Below the pieces are notes generated by a model that saw only the letters and a list, made by a program, of their open reading frames with translations, was not told the DNA's origin and made no database searches. A stretch of 46,743 nucleotides of DNA. Origin: an uncultured Oscillospiraceae bacterium. Its GTDB lineage: Bacteria > Bacillota > Clostridia > Oscillospirales > Ruminococcaceae. A program made the position numbers and the translations under genes. The stretch is taken from assembly GCA_934486875.1 (NCBI GenBank), contig CAKSPU010000011.1, forward strand, positions 1 through 46,743, written 5' to 3'. Shown in pieces: positions 17,301 to 25,047 of the stretch; positions within the stretch are counted from its first letter, which is position 1, and each line of letters opens with the position of its first letter.

Positions 17301-17813
17301 CTGACCCGCAAGGACTCTCCCGAGGGAAATAAATTTGAGCCCGCAGGAGTTATATATGTGCCGATGAAAGCCCCGAAAGTATCAGGTGCCAACATAAACA
17401 CGCCCCCCGAGCAGACAGAAATGAGCTCATTCAGAATGAAAGGCGAGATACTTTCCGATGACAGCATTCTGAAAGCAATGCAGAAAAATCTTGATGCCTG
17501 CGAAAAGGACAGCGAGCTTTATATCCCCGCAAAGCTGAAAATAAAGGACGGCGAGCGACAGATATCGGAGGTGTACACCGCTGAAGAGCTTGACAGGGAT
17601 ATATCAAAGGCAGAGACACTTCTGAAAGGTCTTGCCAAGGCTCTTGACGAGGGCTATATCCCCGCAAGCCCCCTTGAAAACAAGAAAATGAAATGCTTCT
17701 GCCCCTGCGATAACTGCGATTATGCAGAGGTCTGCGGAAATTACCCCTCGCCCCAAACACGAAGCGGCAGCATTTTCCCCTCAGATGAAGCCGAAATGAA
17801 AGGAGATGAGTGA
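14304..17813 (+). CDS. addB: ATP-dependent helicase/nuclease subunit B (AddB)
   Basis: 1169 residues, typical length. It is the second subunit of the AddAB double-strand-break resection enzyme, which loads RecA and recognises Chi. The N-terminus has a nucleotide-binding loop YGTTGTGKSYEM. The C-terminal nuclease domain carries GTADRVDAYID and LRIIDYKTGS (PD-(D/E)XK, about 950-975). Four cysteines for the structural Fe-S cluster are visible: one in FSKCPFMFFC (about 784) and the FCPCDNCDYAEVC group near 1131-1146. The stop overlaps the upstream region of addA by design (AAAGGAGATGAGTGATATG), giving coupled translation. Confidence 0.96.
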   Translation: MLNIFYGTTGTGKSYEMMNRIRREAELISASKDSRSICVIVPDQFTFEYEHMLYNFLGCSLFNSGHTEVWSFSRLAKDIFSKSHAPEKDAADSTVKTAVMYRAVKAAAEKDGLLYYKKQASHSGFTASALTMVTELIHSGVTPEIMGELAKNAPENMRDKLTDVFIIFSRYTDELSRLGLRDPLLDLRTAAEYAKDCGYFKGMSLYIDEFKSFTGDQYGLMEAMLSDCTDLTLCLTTDSLTAAGYSPFTAVSKTAARVMSIADKLDIKAKAVRFTENKRYASAGLFALSDRLMRIPKAVNIASGDAVTVVSAPDIYSECDFICSEIKRLINEDTSLRYSDIAVLSRDMNNDISILSAAFERYDIPYYSDKKQSAAHKRLMIMINAALEIACAKKLSTEAVLRYAKTGLAKPPKEIEISGEKRLIYTLEPDEELLKLENYCYTWDIDGSLWEKPFPETDDTYKGIDDIKNRLLSPLLALKKDCTDKTGAEICAAIRRFMGSIPAEENLLDFTSFSTDTDEKTGKSAFDERLEKRENERLLAQLDGILSALEAALPEKISLSEFRDIFTLSAAGITLSTPPEALDSTAAQQSDLARLSHPKIVFVMHANDGVFPVVTGESVTFSEREREFFRQSDHDLSGDVKNRIEEERFNAFKALCSPSEKLYVSYSAASPDGSPLYPSALISEICTALTDVKRINTDDLDMLFFCRTKESAYAAATSNFDVTDPDYATVRAELSRDPVYKSRFDYIDSIDTGTDHRITDKALTKRLYGANAEISPSRFEDFSKCPFMFFCKKGLGIYPLRKNDLNPMIQGNIIHKCMQDIFLKNTKQSFLKLTKDEILSSVAASSDEYIRDELGGGFAKKAGFDFYLEIAAQLILKVILHMQQEMELSEFVPVACELPVGIPNRKSPENIPPKDDSPDNIYAHIHDELKASPCTALSENGGIGVNFSGTADRVDAYIDNENGGKIYLRIIDYKTGSKEFVRGQLDLGINMQMFFYLWALTRKDSPEGNKFEPAGVIYVPMKAPKVSGANINTPPEQTEMSSFRMKGEILSDDSILKAMQKNLDACEKDSELYIPAKLKIKDGERQISEVYTAEELDRDISKAETLLKGLAKALDEGYIPASPLENKKMKCFCPCDNCDYAEVCGNYPSPQTRSGSIFPSDEAEMKGDE

Positions 17814-17814
17814 T

Positions 17815-20800
17815 ATGGCAGTGAGCTGGACCCCCGAGCAGTCGGACGCAATAAATGTAAAAAACAGGGCAGCGGTAGTCTCCGCCGCCGCAGGAAGCGG
17901 AAAAACAGCCGTCCTTGTTGAAAAGCTCCTGCGTATCCTTTCGGACAGGGACGACCCCGTTTCCGCTGACAGGATAGTTGTGGTCACATTCACAAACGAT
18001 GCCGCCGCACAGATGAAGCAGCGCCTTTGCGCAAAGCTTGCCGAGGCAGCGGAAAAGGATCCCGAAAATGACTGGCTCGTTTCCCAGCAGTCCCTTATCC
18101 CCTCCGCAAAAATTTCCACCATTCATTCGTTCTGCTTTGATATGATAAGGGGAAATGCGGCCCTCATCGGTGCCGATCCGGGATTTCGTGTCCTCGATCA
18201 GTCGGAAGATGACGCAATATCCGCACAGGCAGCGGAAAATGTTTTTGATGAATGGTTCTCGGAGCATACGGAGGATATGAAGCGGCTGACGGAATTTTTC
18301 TGCCCCGACTCACGGAATGAAGAAAAGCTTGCCGCAATTATCCCGCCCCTGAGAAAAAAATTCCTTGCCCTCCCATTTCCAAAGCAGCATATGGAGGAGA
18401 TCGCCGCAGCCTATGAGCATACCGCAGAGCTTCTTGAAAATGTCTGCGAAGATGAAAGCGATGTTTCCGCAAAAGCAGCCCTCCTCGCCGACCCTCTCAT
18501 TTCATACTATGTTAAAAGCACAGTCGGCAAGCTGAACAAATACATCGACGCAGCCGATGAAGCGACGGGAAAGCTCATAAACGAATACAGCCGCATAATC
18601 TCCGAAATAGAGCTTCATTCCCAAAGCTCCGAAACTGCCTACAAGGACACAACGGACAATATCCAAAAAGCCCGTGACATAATCACCGCCCTTGAAGCGG
18701 ACAGCGCCAAGACCGAATATATCCGCCGAAAGCTGATGTCCGATGACTTTTACATTTTCTCGGGAAATGCATTCACCCCCGAAAAATTCACTCTCAGCAA
18801 GGCTTTCAAATACAAGGTGAAATATGCGGGCAGCTCAAAGGCGGAAACCGTCAAGCCCGATGTGAACGCCGACCTTATCGACACCGAAAAGGGCAGGCGC
18901 AAAGCGGCTCTGGACAGTATCAAAAAGCTTATGGGCAGATATACTTTCAGCGATATCCTCACAGATTACACCCGCCACGGACAGATATGCCGCCTGCTTT
19001 TTTCGCTGATGAGCGACATTTTTGCGGAGGAAAAGCGGCTGAGAGCCGAAAAAAATGCCCTCAGCTTCTCCGATGCGGAGCAGCTTGCCGTAGAGCTCCT
19101 CTGCACCCGTGAGGCTGACGGAAGCATCTCCCCCACGCCCCTTGCCAAGGAGCTTTCCGATTATTTCAATATCGTTATGATAGACGAGTTTCAGGACTCC
19201 ACCGCCGTTCAGGAGCTTATTTTCCGAATGCTCTCCAAGGGCGGCAGCGCCGCTGCACCGGGCACGAATTTCTTTGCCGTGGGCGATGTAAAGCAGTCAA
19301 TATACCGTTTCCGCTGCTCCGACCCCACAATTTTCCTTGCAAATATCCGAGAAAGCGTCGACTATTCCGATGACGGCAGCAGCGACCGTGCAAGGATATA
19401 TCTTAACAGGAATTTCCGCAGCTCCCACGGCGTTGTGGAATTTGTAAATGCCGTGTTCGGAGCCATAATGTCCGAAGAAAACGGCAGCGTTGTGTATGAT
19501 GACACCGCAATGCTCATCGAGGGGGCAGCTATCGGAGATATTTACGGTCCCACCGAAATCATCACCCTCCCCCCCTCCGTCACACCCGAGGAGGAAACGG
19601 AGGAAAGCTCTGCCGACGACGATGATACCGATGATAATGAAGATGAAAAGCTTTCCTCGGTAGATATCATCGAAGCAAAATGCACCGCTGTCCGTATAAA
19701 AAAGCTCCTGGAAAATGAACACATCACCGAAAACGGCGAAGAACGCCCCGTCCGCCCCTCTGATATATGCATACTTATGCGTGGGGTGAAAAAAGCGGGG
19801 ATATATGTGAGCTGCCTTGAAGAGCTGGGCATAAGCGTGCAGGGACCTGCGGAGGAGAGCTACCTCGGTTCAAGGGAGATATCCGTCCTCATAAATCTCC
19901 TCCGCTGCATCGACAACTGCACCCTCGACGTGCCTATGACATCGGTGCTTATGTCCCCTATGTTTATGTTCACCGCCGAGGATATGGCAAGGCTCAGAGT
20001 CCGCCGCACATCATCGGTGTATAACGATATCCTCCTGTCCGCCGCAGGCAGAAAGGAAGTTCCCGAGGAGCTGAAAAAGCGCTGTGCGGAATTTCTTGAT
20101 ACCTTCGGCAGACTGCGGGAATACGCCGCCGTCCACACCGCCGCCGAGCTTATTGATTTTATCTACAGCCGCACCGATTTTATGGCAGTGATATCCGTTT
20201 ACAAGGACAGCGCAAAGAAAAAAGCCAACCTCCGTCTCCTGCCCATATATGCGGAAAAATTTGATAAAAACGGCTCAGGGGGTCTCAGCGGATTTCTCCG
20301 CTTTATCGACTCGATGCTCCGAAACAAAAAGGACTTTGAAGCCGCCTCCGCCGTATCCTCCGTAAGCGACAGCGTTTCCATAAAGACCATTCACAGATCC
20401 AAGGGACTTGAATACCCATTTGTATTCCTTTGCAGAAGCTTTGTGAAATTCAATCTTATGGACACCAACGGCAAGACCGTCTTTTCACCGTTTCCCGACG
20501 GCAGCGGCAGCAGCGTGGGATTTCGCATAACCGACAGCGGAAAATATGCCGTTTACGAGTCATTCCCAAGGGAAGTTCTCAGCGAAATGCTGAAAAAAAG
20601 CCAGCGTGACGAGGAAATGATGCTGCTCTACGTTGCCCTCACCCGAGCAAAATACAAGCTTTTCATCACCCGAAGAAGCGATGATGAGCCCATCACCGCA
20701 AAGAGGACCATAGGCGACCGCCGCAGCGAGCTTGCCGCACTCATCAGACGTGACGGAGATACATATGACTGCCGTGATGCTGCGGGAGAATGTATGTGTA

Positions 20801-21705
20801 TGGAGCAGTGGCTGGATATTGCCCTGTCACTTTTTGAAAAGGGTGACAGCGAAAATGAAAAGTGCCTTGGTGAATGCAGGGTCATTTTCACCGACGGAAA
20901 GCTCACGGAAACCGAGAGCAAGACCGACGATATCTTCATAAAAGCGCTGCCCGATGAAAACCGTGCAAAGCTATTGCGTGAAAATCTTGCGGATAATTAT
21001 GACCGCACCCTGTCCGTCACAGCTTCAAAGCTCACAGTCAGCGAGATAGCCAAAAAGCACGAACCAAAGCTCAGAAGATTTTTCGGTGAAGCCGTACAGG
21101 AACGCAGGGCGAAGAAAGCCGTCACAGGCATTTCCGCCGCCGACCGTGGAACCGCAGTCCACAGCTTTATGCAGTTCTGCGATATAAAAATGCTTTCACT
21201 GATCCCACCCGAAAGCCGTGACAAAGCCGTTTTGAGCGAAGCAAAAAAGCTCTGCTCCCTTGGACATCTCACCGGGAAGCAGGCTGAATGCGCCGACCCC
21301 GACATCATCGGAAAATTTCTCGACAGCCACCTCTGCGGCAGGATCATCCGCTCGGAAAATGTGATGCGTGAAAAGAAATTCTTAGTGAAAATTGCCGATA
21401 TGTGTATTGATAAAGAAATTCTTGACAATTCGGGACTTATGGTTTATAATGAAACAGAGGGTATGCTCCAAGGTGTTGCCGACCTTATTTTCGAGGAAAA
21501 CGGCAGTCTTGTGCTCGTCGATTACAAGACCGACAGATATGTCAGCCCCGATGAGCTGAAAGAGCGCTACAGTATGCAGCTCTACCTTTACGCAAAGGCG
21601 CTTTCCCTTATTTTCAAAAAGCCCGTCACCGAAGCATATCTCTACTCATTCGAGCTGGGAACGGCGGTAAAGACAGAGCTTTCACCCGATAAAATAATAA
21701 TTTAA
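17815..21705 (+). CDS. addA: ATP-dependent helicase/nuclease subunit A (AddA)
   Basis: 1296 residues. UvrD-like SF1 helicase motifs in order: SAAAGSGKTAVLVEKLL (Walker A, about 24), IVVVTFTNDAAAQMK, ISTIHSFCFDMIR, IVMIDEFQDSTAVQE (about 454), FAVGDVKQSIYRFR, SIKTIHRSKGLEYPFVF and LLYVALTRAKYKLFIT. The C-terminal RecB-type nuclease shows LVLVDYKTDRYV (about 1235) and QLYLYAKAL. I chose ATG 17815 because AAAGGAG lies 9 bases upstream; the ATG at 17806 sits directly on that site. An acidic linker (about 600-620, rich in Asp/Glu) is unremarkable. Confidence 0.96.
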   Translation: MAVSWTPEQSDAINVKNRAAVVSAAAGSGKTAVLVEKLLRILSDRDDPVSADRIVVVTFTNDAAAQMKQRLCAKLAEAAEKDPENDWLVSQQSLIPSAKISTIHSFCFDMIRGNAALIGADPGFRVLDQSEDDAISAQAAENVFDEWFSEHTEDMKRLTEFFCPDSRNEEKLAAIIPPLRKKFLALPFPKQHMEEIAAAYEHTAELLENVCEDESDVSAKAALLADPLISYYVKSTVGKLNKYIDAADEATGKLINEYSRIISEIELHSQSSETAYKDTTDNIQKARDIITALEADSAKTEYIRRKLMSDDFYIFSGNAFTPEKFTLSKAFKYKVKYAGSSKAETVKPDVNADLIDTEKGRRKAALDSIKKLMGRYTFSDILTDYTRHGQICRLLFSLMSDIFAEEKRLRAEKNALSFSDAEQLAVELLCTREADGSISPTPLAKELSDYFNIVMIDEFQDSTAVQELIFRMLSKGGSAAAPGTNFFAVGDVKQSIYRFRCSDPTIFLANIRESVDYSDDGSSDRARIYLNRNFRSSHGVVEFVNAVFGAIMSEENGSVVYDDTAMLIEGAAIGDIYGPTEIITLPPSVTPEEETEESSADDDDTDDNEDEKLSSVDIIEAKCTAVRIKKLLENEHITENGEERPVRPSDICILMRGVKKAGIYVSCLEELGISVQGPAEESYLGSREISVLINLLRCIDNCTLDVPMTSVLMSPMFMFTAEDMARLRVRRTSSVYNDILLSAAGRKEVPEELKKRCAEFLDTFGRLREYAAVHTAAELIDFIYSRTDFMAVISVYKDSAKKKANLRLLPIYAEKFDKNGSGGLSGFLRFIDSMLRNKKDFEAASAVSSVSDSVSIKTIHRSKGLEYPFVFLCRSFVKFNLMDTNGKTVFSPFPDGSGSSVGFRITDSGKYAVYESFPREVLSEMLKKSQRDEEMMLLYVALTRAKYKLFITRRSDDEPITAKRTIGDRRSELAALIRRDGDTYDCRDAAGECMCMEQWLDIALSLFEKGDSENEKCLGECRVIFTDGKLTETESKTDDIFIKALPDENRAKLLRENLADNYDRTLSVTASKLTVSEIAKKHEPKLRRFFGEAVQERRAKKAVTGISAADRGTAVHSFMQFCDIKMLSLIPPESRDKAVLSEAKKLCSLGHLTGKQAECADPDIIGKFLDSHLCGRIIRSENVMREKKFLVKIADMCIDKEILDNSGLMVYNETEGMLQGVADLIFEENGSLVLVDYKTDRYVSPDELKERYSMQLYLYAKALSLIFKKPVTEAYLYSFELGTAVKTELSPDKIII

Positions 21706-21744
21706 AAAATTTAAATTATATCCACTGAAAGGAATGGTCTATAA

Positions 21745-22176
21745 ATGGATAACAGAAACGGTACAGGCAGCACAGGCAGAAGACCCGCCCCCAAGCCCGT
21801 CCCTGCGGCAGGAATGCTCCTGTCCTCGGTGGTACTCGGAATAAGCATAATCATAGCAGGCGTGTCCGTAACGGGTTCCGTGAAGAAGCTCACCGCAGCA
21901 GTTGAGGCTCAGACCTTCTCATCAAGCTACAGTGCGCCCTCCAATATCACCGTGAACAACACCGCCCCCAAAAATTACTACACCGAGACCGAAGCCGCAG
22001 CCTATCTGAATATGACCGTTGACGAGATAAAAGCTGCCATAACCCAAAAGGAGATCAAGGAATATGTCCGGACCTCCGCAGGCTATTCCATCTCACAGAA
22101 AGTCCTTGACGATTATTTCGAGCAGAAAGCATACGAAAGCCTTAACACAGCAAATTCCGACAGCGAAGAAAGCTGA
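21745..22176 (+). CDS. Single-pass membrane protein with an excisionase-like HTH domain
   Basis: 143 residues. A positively charged, Pro/Gly-rich N-terminus is followed by one membrane helix (about 23-43), an Ala/Ser/Thr-rich linker (about 44-75) and a small domain (about 76-128). That domain, TETEAAAYLNMTVDEIKAAI then YSISQKVLDDYF, has the order of a helix-turn-helix 17/excisionase fold. By the positive-inside rule the HTH-like domain would lie outside the cell, which is odd for DNA binding. It may be a protein-protein module. A ribosome binding site AAAGGAATGGT precedes it. A 7-base inverted repeat (22173-22179 with 22195-22201) spans the stop but has no T run. Confidence 0.7.
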   Translation: MDNRNGTGSTGRRPAPKPVPAAGMLLSSVVLGISIIIAGVSVTGSVKKLTAAVEAQTFSSSYSAPSNITVNNTAPKNYYTETEAAAYLNMTVDEIKAAITQKEIKEYVRTSAGYSISQKVLDDYFEQKAYESLNTANSDSEES

Positions 22177-22251
22177 TACAGCAAATGGGGTTATGTATCA
22201 GCAGGATAAAAACTGATATGTTAAATAAAAAATTCTTAAGGGGTAAGTAAA

Positions 22252-22680
22252 ATGATGCCATTATTTACAACAGTTCTTCCTATTACGATCATAGCTGCCT
22301 CGTGGATAACCTACTGCATTATGGGTATCATATGGAAAAGGCGGGACAAGAATTTCATAGCCTTTCTTACCGAAAATTCTGATGAGCTGCTAAGTGGCGG
22401 CAGCTGTGAATTTGAAGGCATTGAATACCGCAGGGAGACACGTGTGACACGCTTTTACTGCTGTATGTCGGTGATATTCATTACATATATGGAGCAGAGC
22501 GGCTTTGTCCACACAGACGGGTCGGCAGGAACAAAAGCCCTGTGCATATTACTCGCCCTCACAGGCGGCTGGTGGGGCTTTCCTTGGGGTCCAATAAGGA
22601 CCGTTCAGGCGCTCTATAAAACCTGTACGGCGGAAAGTATGACTGTTTACGATATTTTAGAAAAGCTGTCACTTGCCTAA
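22252..22680 (+). CDS. Hypothetical membrane protein with a GGWWGFPWGP loop
   Basis: 142 residues; not recognised as a named family. An N-terminal hydrophobic helix (about 5-27), a charged cytosolic segment (about 28-65), a second helix (about 68-82) and a third (about 93-112) end in GGWWGFPWGPIRTVQALYK. That aromatic motif occurs in small uncharacterised clostridial membrane proteins. AAGGGGTAAG precedes the tandem ATG start. It sits alone between the HTH membrane protein and the infC promoter. Confidence 0.65.
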   Translation: MMPLFTTVLPITIIAASWITYCIMGIIWKRRDKNFIAFLTENSDELLSGGSCEFEGIEYRRETRVTRFYCCMSVIFITYMEQSGFVHTDGSAGTKALCILLALTGGWWGFPWGPIRTVQALYKTCTAESMTVYDILEKLSLA

Positions 22681-22738
22681 GATATGACCCTTTACATAGG
22701 CTAAAACAGGTGAAATTGCACAAATTTTCGAAAAGCTA

Positions 22739-22767
22739 TTGACAAATTGGAATAGCTGTGATATACT
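22739..22767 (+). promoter_or_regulatory. Promoter of the infC-rpmI-rplT operon
   Basis: TTGACA (22739-22744), 17 bases, TATACT (22762-22767). Confidence 0.88.
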
Positions 22768-22774
22768 TTTAAAG

Positions 22775-22955
22775 TACGAAAAATAAAGCAGAGCTTTCCG
22801 CTCTCACCCTGCTGCAATAAGGCAAGCAGAGGTCAATAATTTTTACATCACAGCGCAGTATGTATATATGCGCATCTGATAGAAAAGTTATGCGGCGGAG
22901 CTTTGGTTCTGCCGTTTTTTTATTCCACATTCATTTATAGTTAATTTGATTTTTT
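22775..22955 (+). ncRNA. infC operon leader with attenuator (L20-leader-like)
   Basis: About 180 bases of untranslated leader lie ahead of infC. It holds local hairpins (AGAGC/GCTCT at 22790-22804, CTGCT/AGCAG at 22809-22829, GCGCA/TGCGC at 22853-22873) and ends in an intrinsic terminator upstream of the gene. In Firmicutes L20 represses this operon by binding a leader that mimics its rRNA site and favouring termination. The position and architecture fit that mechanism; I could not match the conserved L20 site base by base. Confidence 0.65.
22893..22921 (+). terminator. Leader attenuator (conditional terminator) before infC
   Basis: A 9-base stem (CGGCGGAGC with GTTCTGCCG, two G-U pairs) with a 4-base loop is followed by seven T. 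It lies between the promoter and infC, so it must be regulated. Confidence 0.8.
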
Positions 22956-22968
22956 GGGGGTGCTCGCC

Positions 22969-23496
22969 ATAGCTAACAAGGATAGCAAGGAGCTTCAGAT
23001 CAATGAAGAAATCCGTGACAAGGAGATCAGAGTAATAGGTCCCGACGGCGCACAGCTTGGTCTTATGTCCGCAAGGGACGCACAGAAGCTTGCAACAGAA
23101 AAGGATCTCGATCTTGTAAAGATCGCACCGCAGGCTGTTCCGCCCGTGTGCAAGATCATGGACTACGGAAAGTATTTGTTTGAACAGGCTAAGCGTGAAA
23201 AGGAAGCAAGAAAGAATCAGAAGGTCGTTGACATCAAGGAGATCAGAATGTTCTCCACCATCGACACTCACGATTTCGAGACCAAAACAGCCCAGGCTGT
23301 CAAGTTCCTCAAGGGCGGAGACAAGATAAAGGTTTCCGTGCGTTTCCGTAAGCGTGCCATCGCTCATCCTCAGCTTGGAGAAGAGCTGCTTGACAAGTTC
23401 AAAGAAGCCTGCGCAGAAGTGGGCACCGTTGAAAAGCCTGCCAAAATGGAGGGAAGAGCACTTGTAATGTTCGTTTCCCCCAAGGCTTCAAAGTAA
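22969..23496 (+). CDS. infC: Translation initiation factor IF-3, apparent AUA start
   Basis: About 175 residues. IF-3 binds the 30S subunit, discriminates against wrong start codons and keeps subunits apart. Seen: LQINEEIRDKEIRVIGPDG, PPVCKIMDYGKYLFEQ, the basic linker EKEARKNQK and the C-terminal domain DIKEIRMFSTIDTHDFETK. No ATG/GTG start fits. The only well-placed ribosome binding site is GGGGGTG (22956-22962), 6 bases before ATA (22969-22971), giving M-ANKDSKELQINEEI. A TTG at 22954 is in frame but lacks a site and would add five residues. Rare start codons (AUU, AUA) are known for infC and allow IF-3 to control itself. Confidence 0.93.
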   Translation: MANKDSKELQINEEIRDKEIRVIGPDGAQLGLMSARDAQKLATEKDLDLVKIAPQAVPPVCKIMDYGKYLFEQAKREKEARKNQKVVDIKEIRMFSTIDTHDFETKTAQAVKFLKGGDKIKVSVRFRKRAIAHPQLGEELLDKFKEACAEVGTVEKPAKMEGRALVMFVSPKASK

Positions 23497-23542
23497 CCGA
23501 GTTTTTCAAAATAACTGTAAAAATAAAAGGGAGGATATTTCC

Positions 23543-23740
23543 ATGCCAAAGCAGAAGACTCATTCCGGAGCTAAGAAGCGTTTCAAGCTCACCAAAAACG
23601 GTCTTGTAAAGTATCAGAAGACCAACAAGAGACACAGACTCACTCAGAAGGATCACAAGCGCAAGAGAATTGCTCGTAATATGGGCGTTGCAGGTTCCGC
23701 AAATGCAGCAACACTTAAGGAGCTTATGCCTTACAAGTAA
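23543..23740 (+). CDS. rpmI: 50S ribosomal protein L35
   Basis: 65 residues, full length. KQKTHSGAKKRFKLTKNG at the start and a very basic composition are diagnostic. The GGGAGGA site is strong. It is the middle gene of infC-rpmI-rplT. Confidence 0.98.
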   Translation: MPKQKTHSGAKKRFKLTKNGLVKYQKTNKRHRLTQKDHKRKRIARNMGVAGSANAATLKELMPYK

Positions 23741-23790
23741 TCGGCAGGCTCGCATCAATTGAATAACAATACATTTGGAGGTAAAATACT

Positions 23791-24144
23791 ATGGCTCGTG
23801 TTAAGGGAGCAATGGCTACTCGCAAGAGAAGAAATAAAACATTAAAGCTCGCTAAGGGTTACTGGGGCGCAAAGAGCAAGCATTTCAAGATGGCTAAGGA
23901 AGCCGTAATGAAGTCCGGCAACTACGCTTATATCGGCAGAAGACTTAAGAAGCGTGATTTCAGAAAGCTCTGGATCACAAGAATTTCCGCTGCCTGCAAG
24001 ATGAATGGTATGAACTATTCCACATTTATGAACGGTCTTAAGAAGGCTGGCATCACTCTCAACAGAAAGATGCTCTCCGAGATCGCTATCAACGACGCAG
24101 CAGGTTTTACAGCACTTACTGAAAAGGCTAAGGCTGCTCTTTAA
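23791..24144 (+). CDS. rplT: 50S ribosomal protein L20
   Basis: 117 residues, full length. Markers are [59 protein letters not shown] and a C-terminal globular part. L20 is an early 50S assembly protein and, in Firmicutes, the repressor of this operon through the leader. The site TTGGAGGT precedes it. Confidence 0.98.
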   Translation: MARVKGAMATRKRRNKTLKLAKGYWGAKSKHFKMAKEAVMKSGNYAYIGRRLKKRDFRKLWITRISAACKMNGMNYSTFMNGLKKAGITLNRKMLSEIAINDAAGFTALTEKAKAAL

Positions 24145-24158
24145 TCCAAGGCAAACAG

Positions 24159-24200
24159 GCTGTATCACAAAGGCGTTGTCCATTGTGGTACAGCTTTTTT
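24159..24200 (+). terminator. Terminator of the infC operon
   Basis: A 12-base stem (24159-24170 with 24183-24194, one G-T pair) and six T. It ends the operon 16 bases before the next gene. Confidence 0.88.
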
Positions 24201-24216
24201 AAATAACGGAGGCAAA

Positions 24217-25029
24217 ATGACCGAATTTAACCGAATTTTTTCAGCCGACAATGAAAAGATAAAGCTTTACCGAAAGCTTACCGATGACAAAAAGGCAAGG
24301 CGAAAAGAGAATAAATTCACCATCGAGGGCGCACGTCTGGTATCAGATGCCGCCGCCGAAGCTATAGAGCTGCACAGTGTTTTTTTCACCGAAAGCGCAA
24401 CGGAAAAATACGGCGAAGCTCTGGAGCTTCTTTTTGAGACCTACCCCCGAAAAATTTTCAGCATCATATCCGAAGAGCTTGCAAAGGAGCTTTCGGAAAC
24501 GAAAATGCCCCAAGGCATATTTGCAGTCTGCTCTATGCCGAAAAGGGACAAGGCTCAGATCTACAGCAAAATAAAAAAAGGCAGCAAAGTGCTTATCCTC
24601 GATAATATCCAGGATCCGGGAAATATGGGAACGATGCTCAGAACAGCCGATGCCTGCGGTATCGACTGCGTTATACTCTGCGGCTGCTGCGACATCTGCA
24701 ATCCCAAGACAGTCCGCTCCGCAATGGGCAGCATTATGCGTGTTGAAGCGGTCACAGATGATATAGAAAATGCCGTAAGGGAAATGAAGCTTAAGGGTCT
24801 GCCCGTTTTTGCGGCAGTGATATCCGACACCGCCCACTCACTCACCGACTGCGATTTTACAAACGGCGGCGCAGTGATGATAGGAAACGAGGGCAACGGT
24901 CTTTCCGATCGTGACGCAGCCCTTGCGGATATCCCCCTAACAATAAAAATGCACGGAACTATAAATTCTCTCAATGCCGCAATGGCAGCGGGAATAATTA
25001 TGTGGGAGCTTTCCAAAACTTCCGAATAA
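24217..25029 (+). CDS. TrmH/SpoU-family RNA 2'-O-methyltransferase
   Basis: 270 residues. The N-terminal substrate-binding domain (about 1-110) contains RKLTDDKKARRKENKFTIEG. The SPOUT domain has the three motifs LDNIQDPGNMGTMLRTADAC, VMIGNEGNGLSD and INSLNAAMAAGIIMWELS, which form the trefoil knot binding SAM. The N-terminus makes an rRNA substrate more likely than tRNA, but the site cannot be told. An ACGGAGG site precedes it. It often lies next to rplT or the pheST region in Firmicutes. Confidence 0.9.
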   Translation: MTEFNRIFSADNEKIKLYRKLTDDKKARRKENKFTIEGARLVSDAAAEAIELHSVFFTESATEKYGEALELLFETYPRKIFSIISEELAKELSETKMPQGIFAVCSMPKRDKAQIYSKIKKGSKVLILDNIQDPGNMGTMLRTADACGIDCVILCGCCDICNPKTVRSAMGSIMRVEAVTDDIENAVREMKLKGLPVFAAVISDTAHSLTDCDFTNGGAVMIGNEGNGLSDRDAALADIPLTIKMHGTINSLNAAMAAGIIMWELSKTSE

Positions 25030-25047
25030 AAAGGAATGGTCATACAG

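Noticed and set aside
19578..19660. Acidic stretch in addA as a sign of fusion or frameshift
   Set aside because: The frame is continuous and helicase motifs continue in normal order on both sides.
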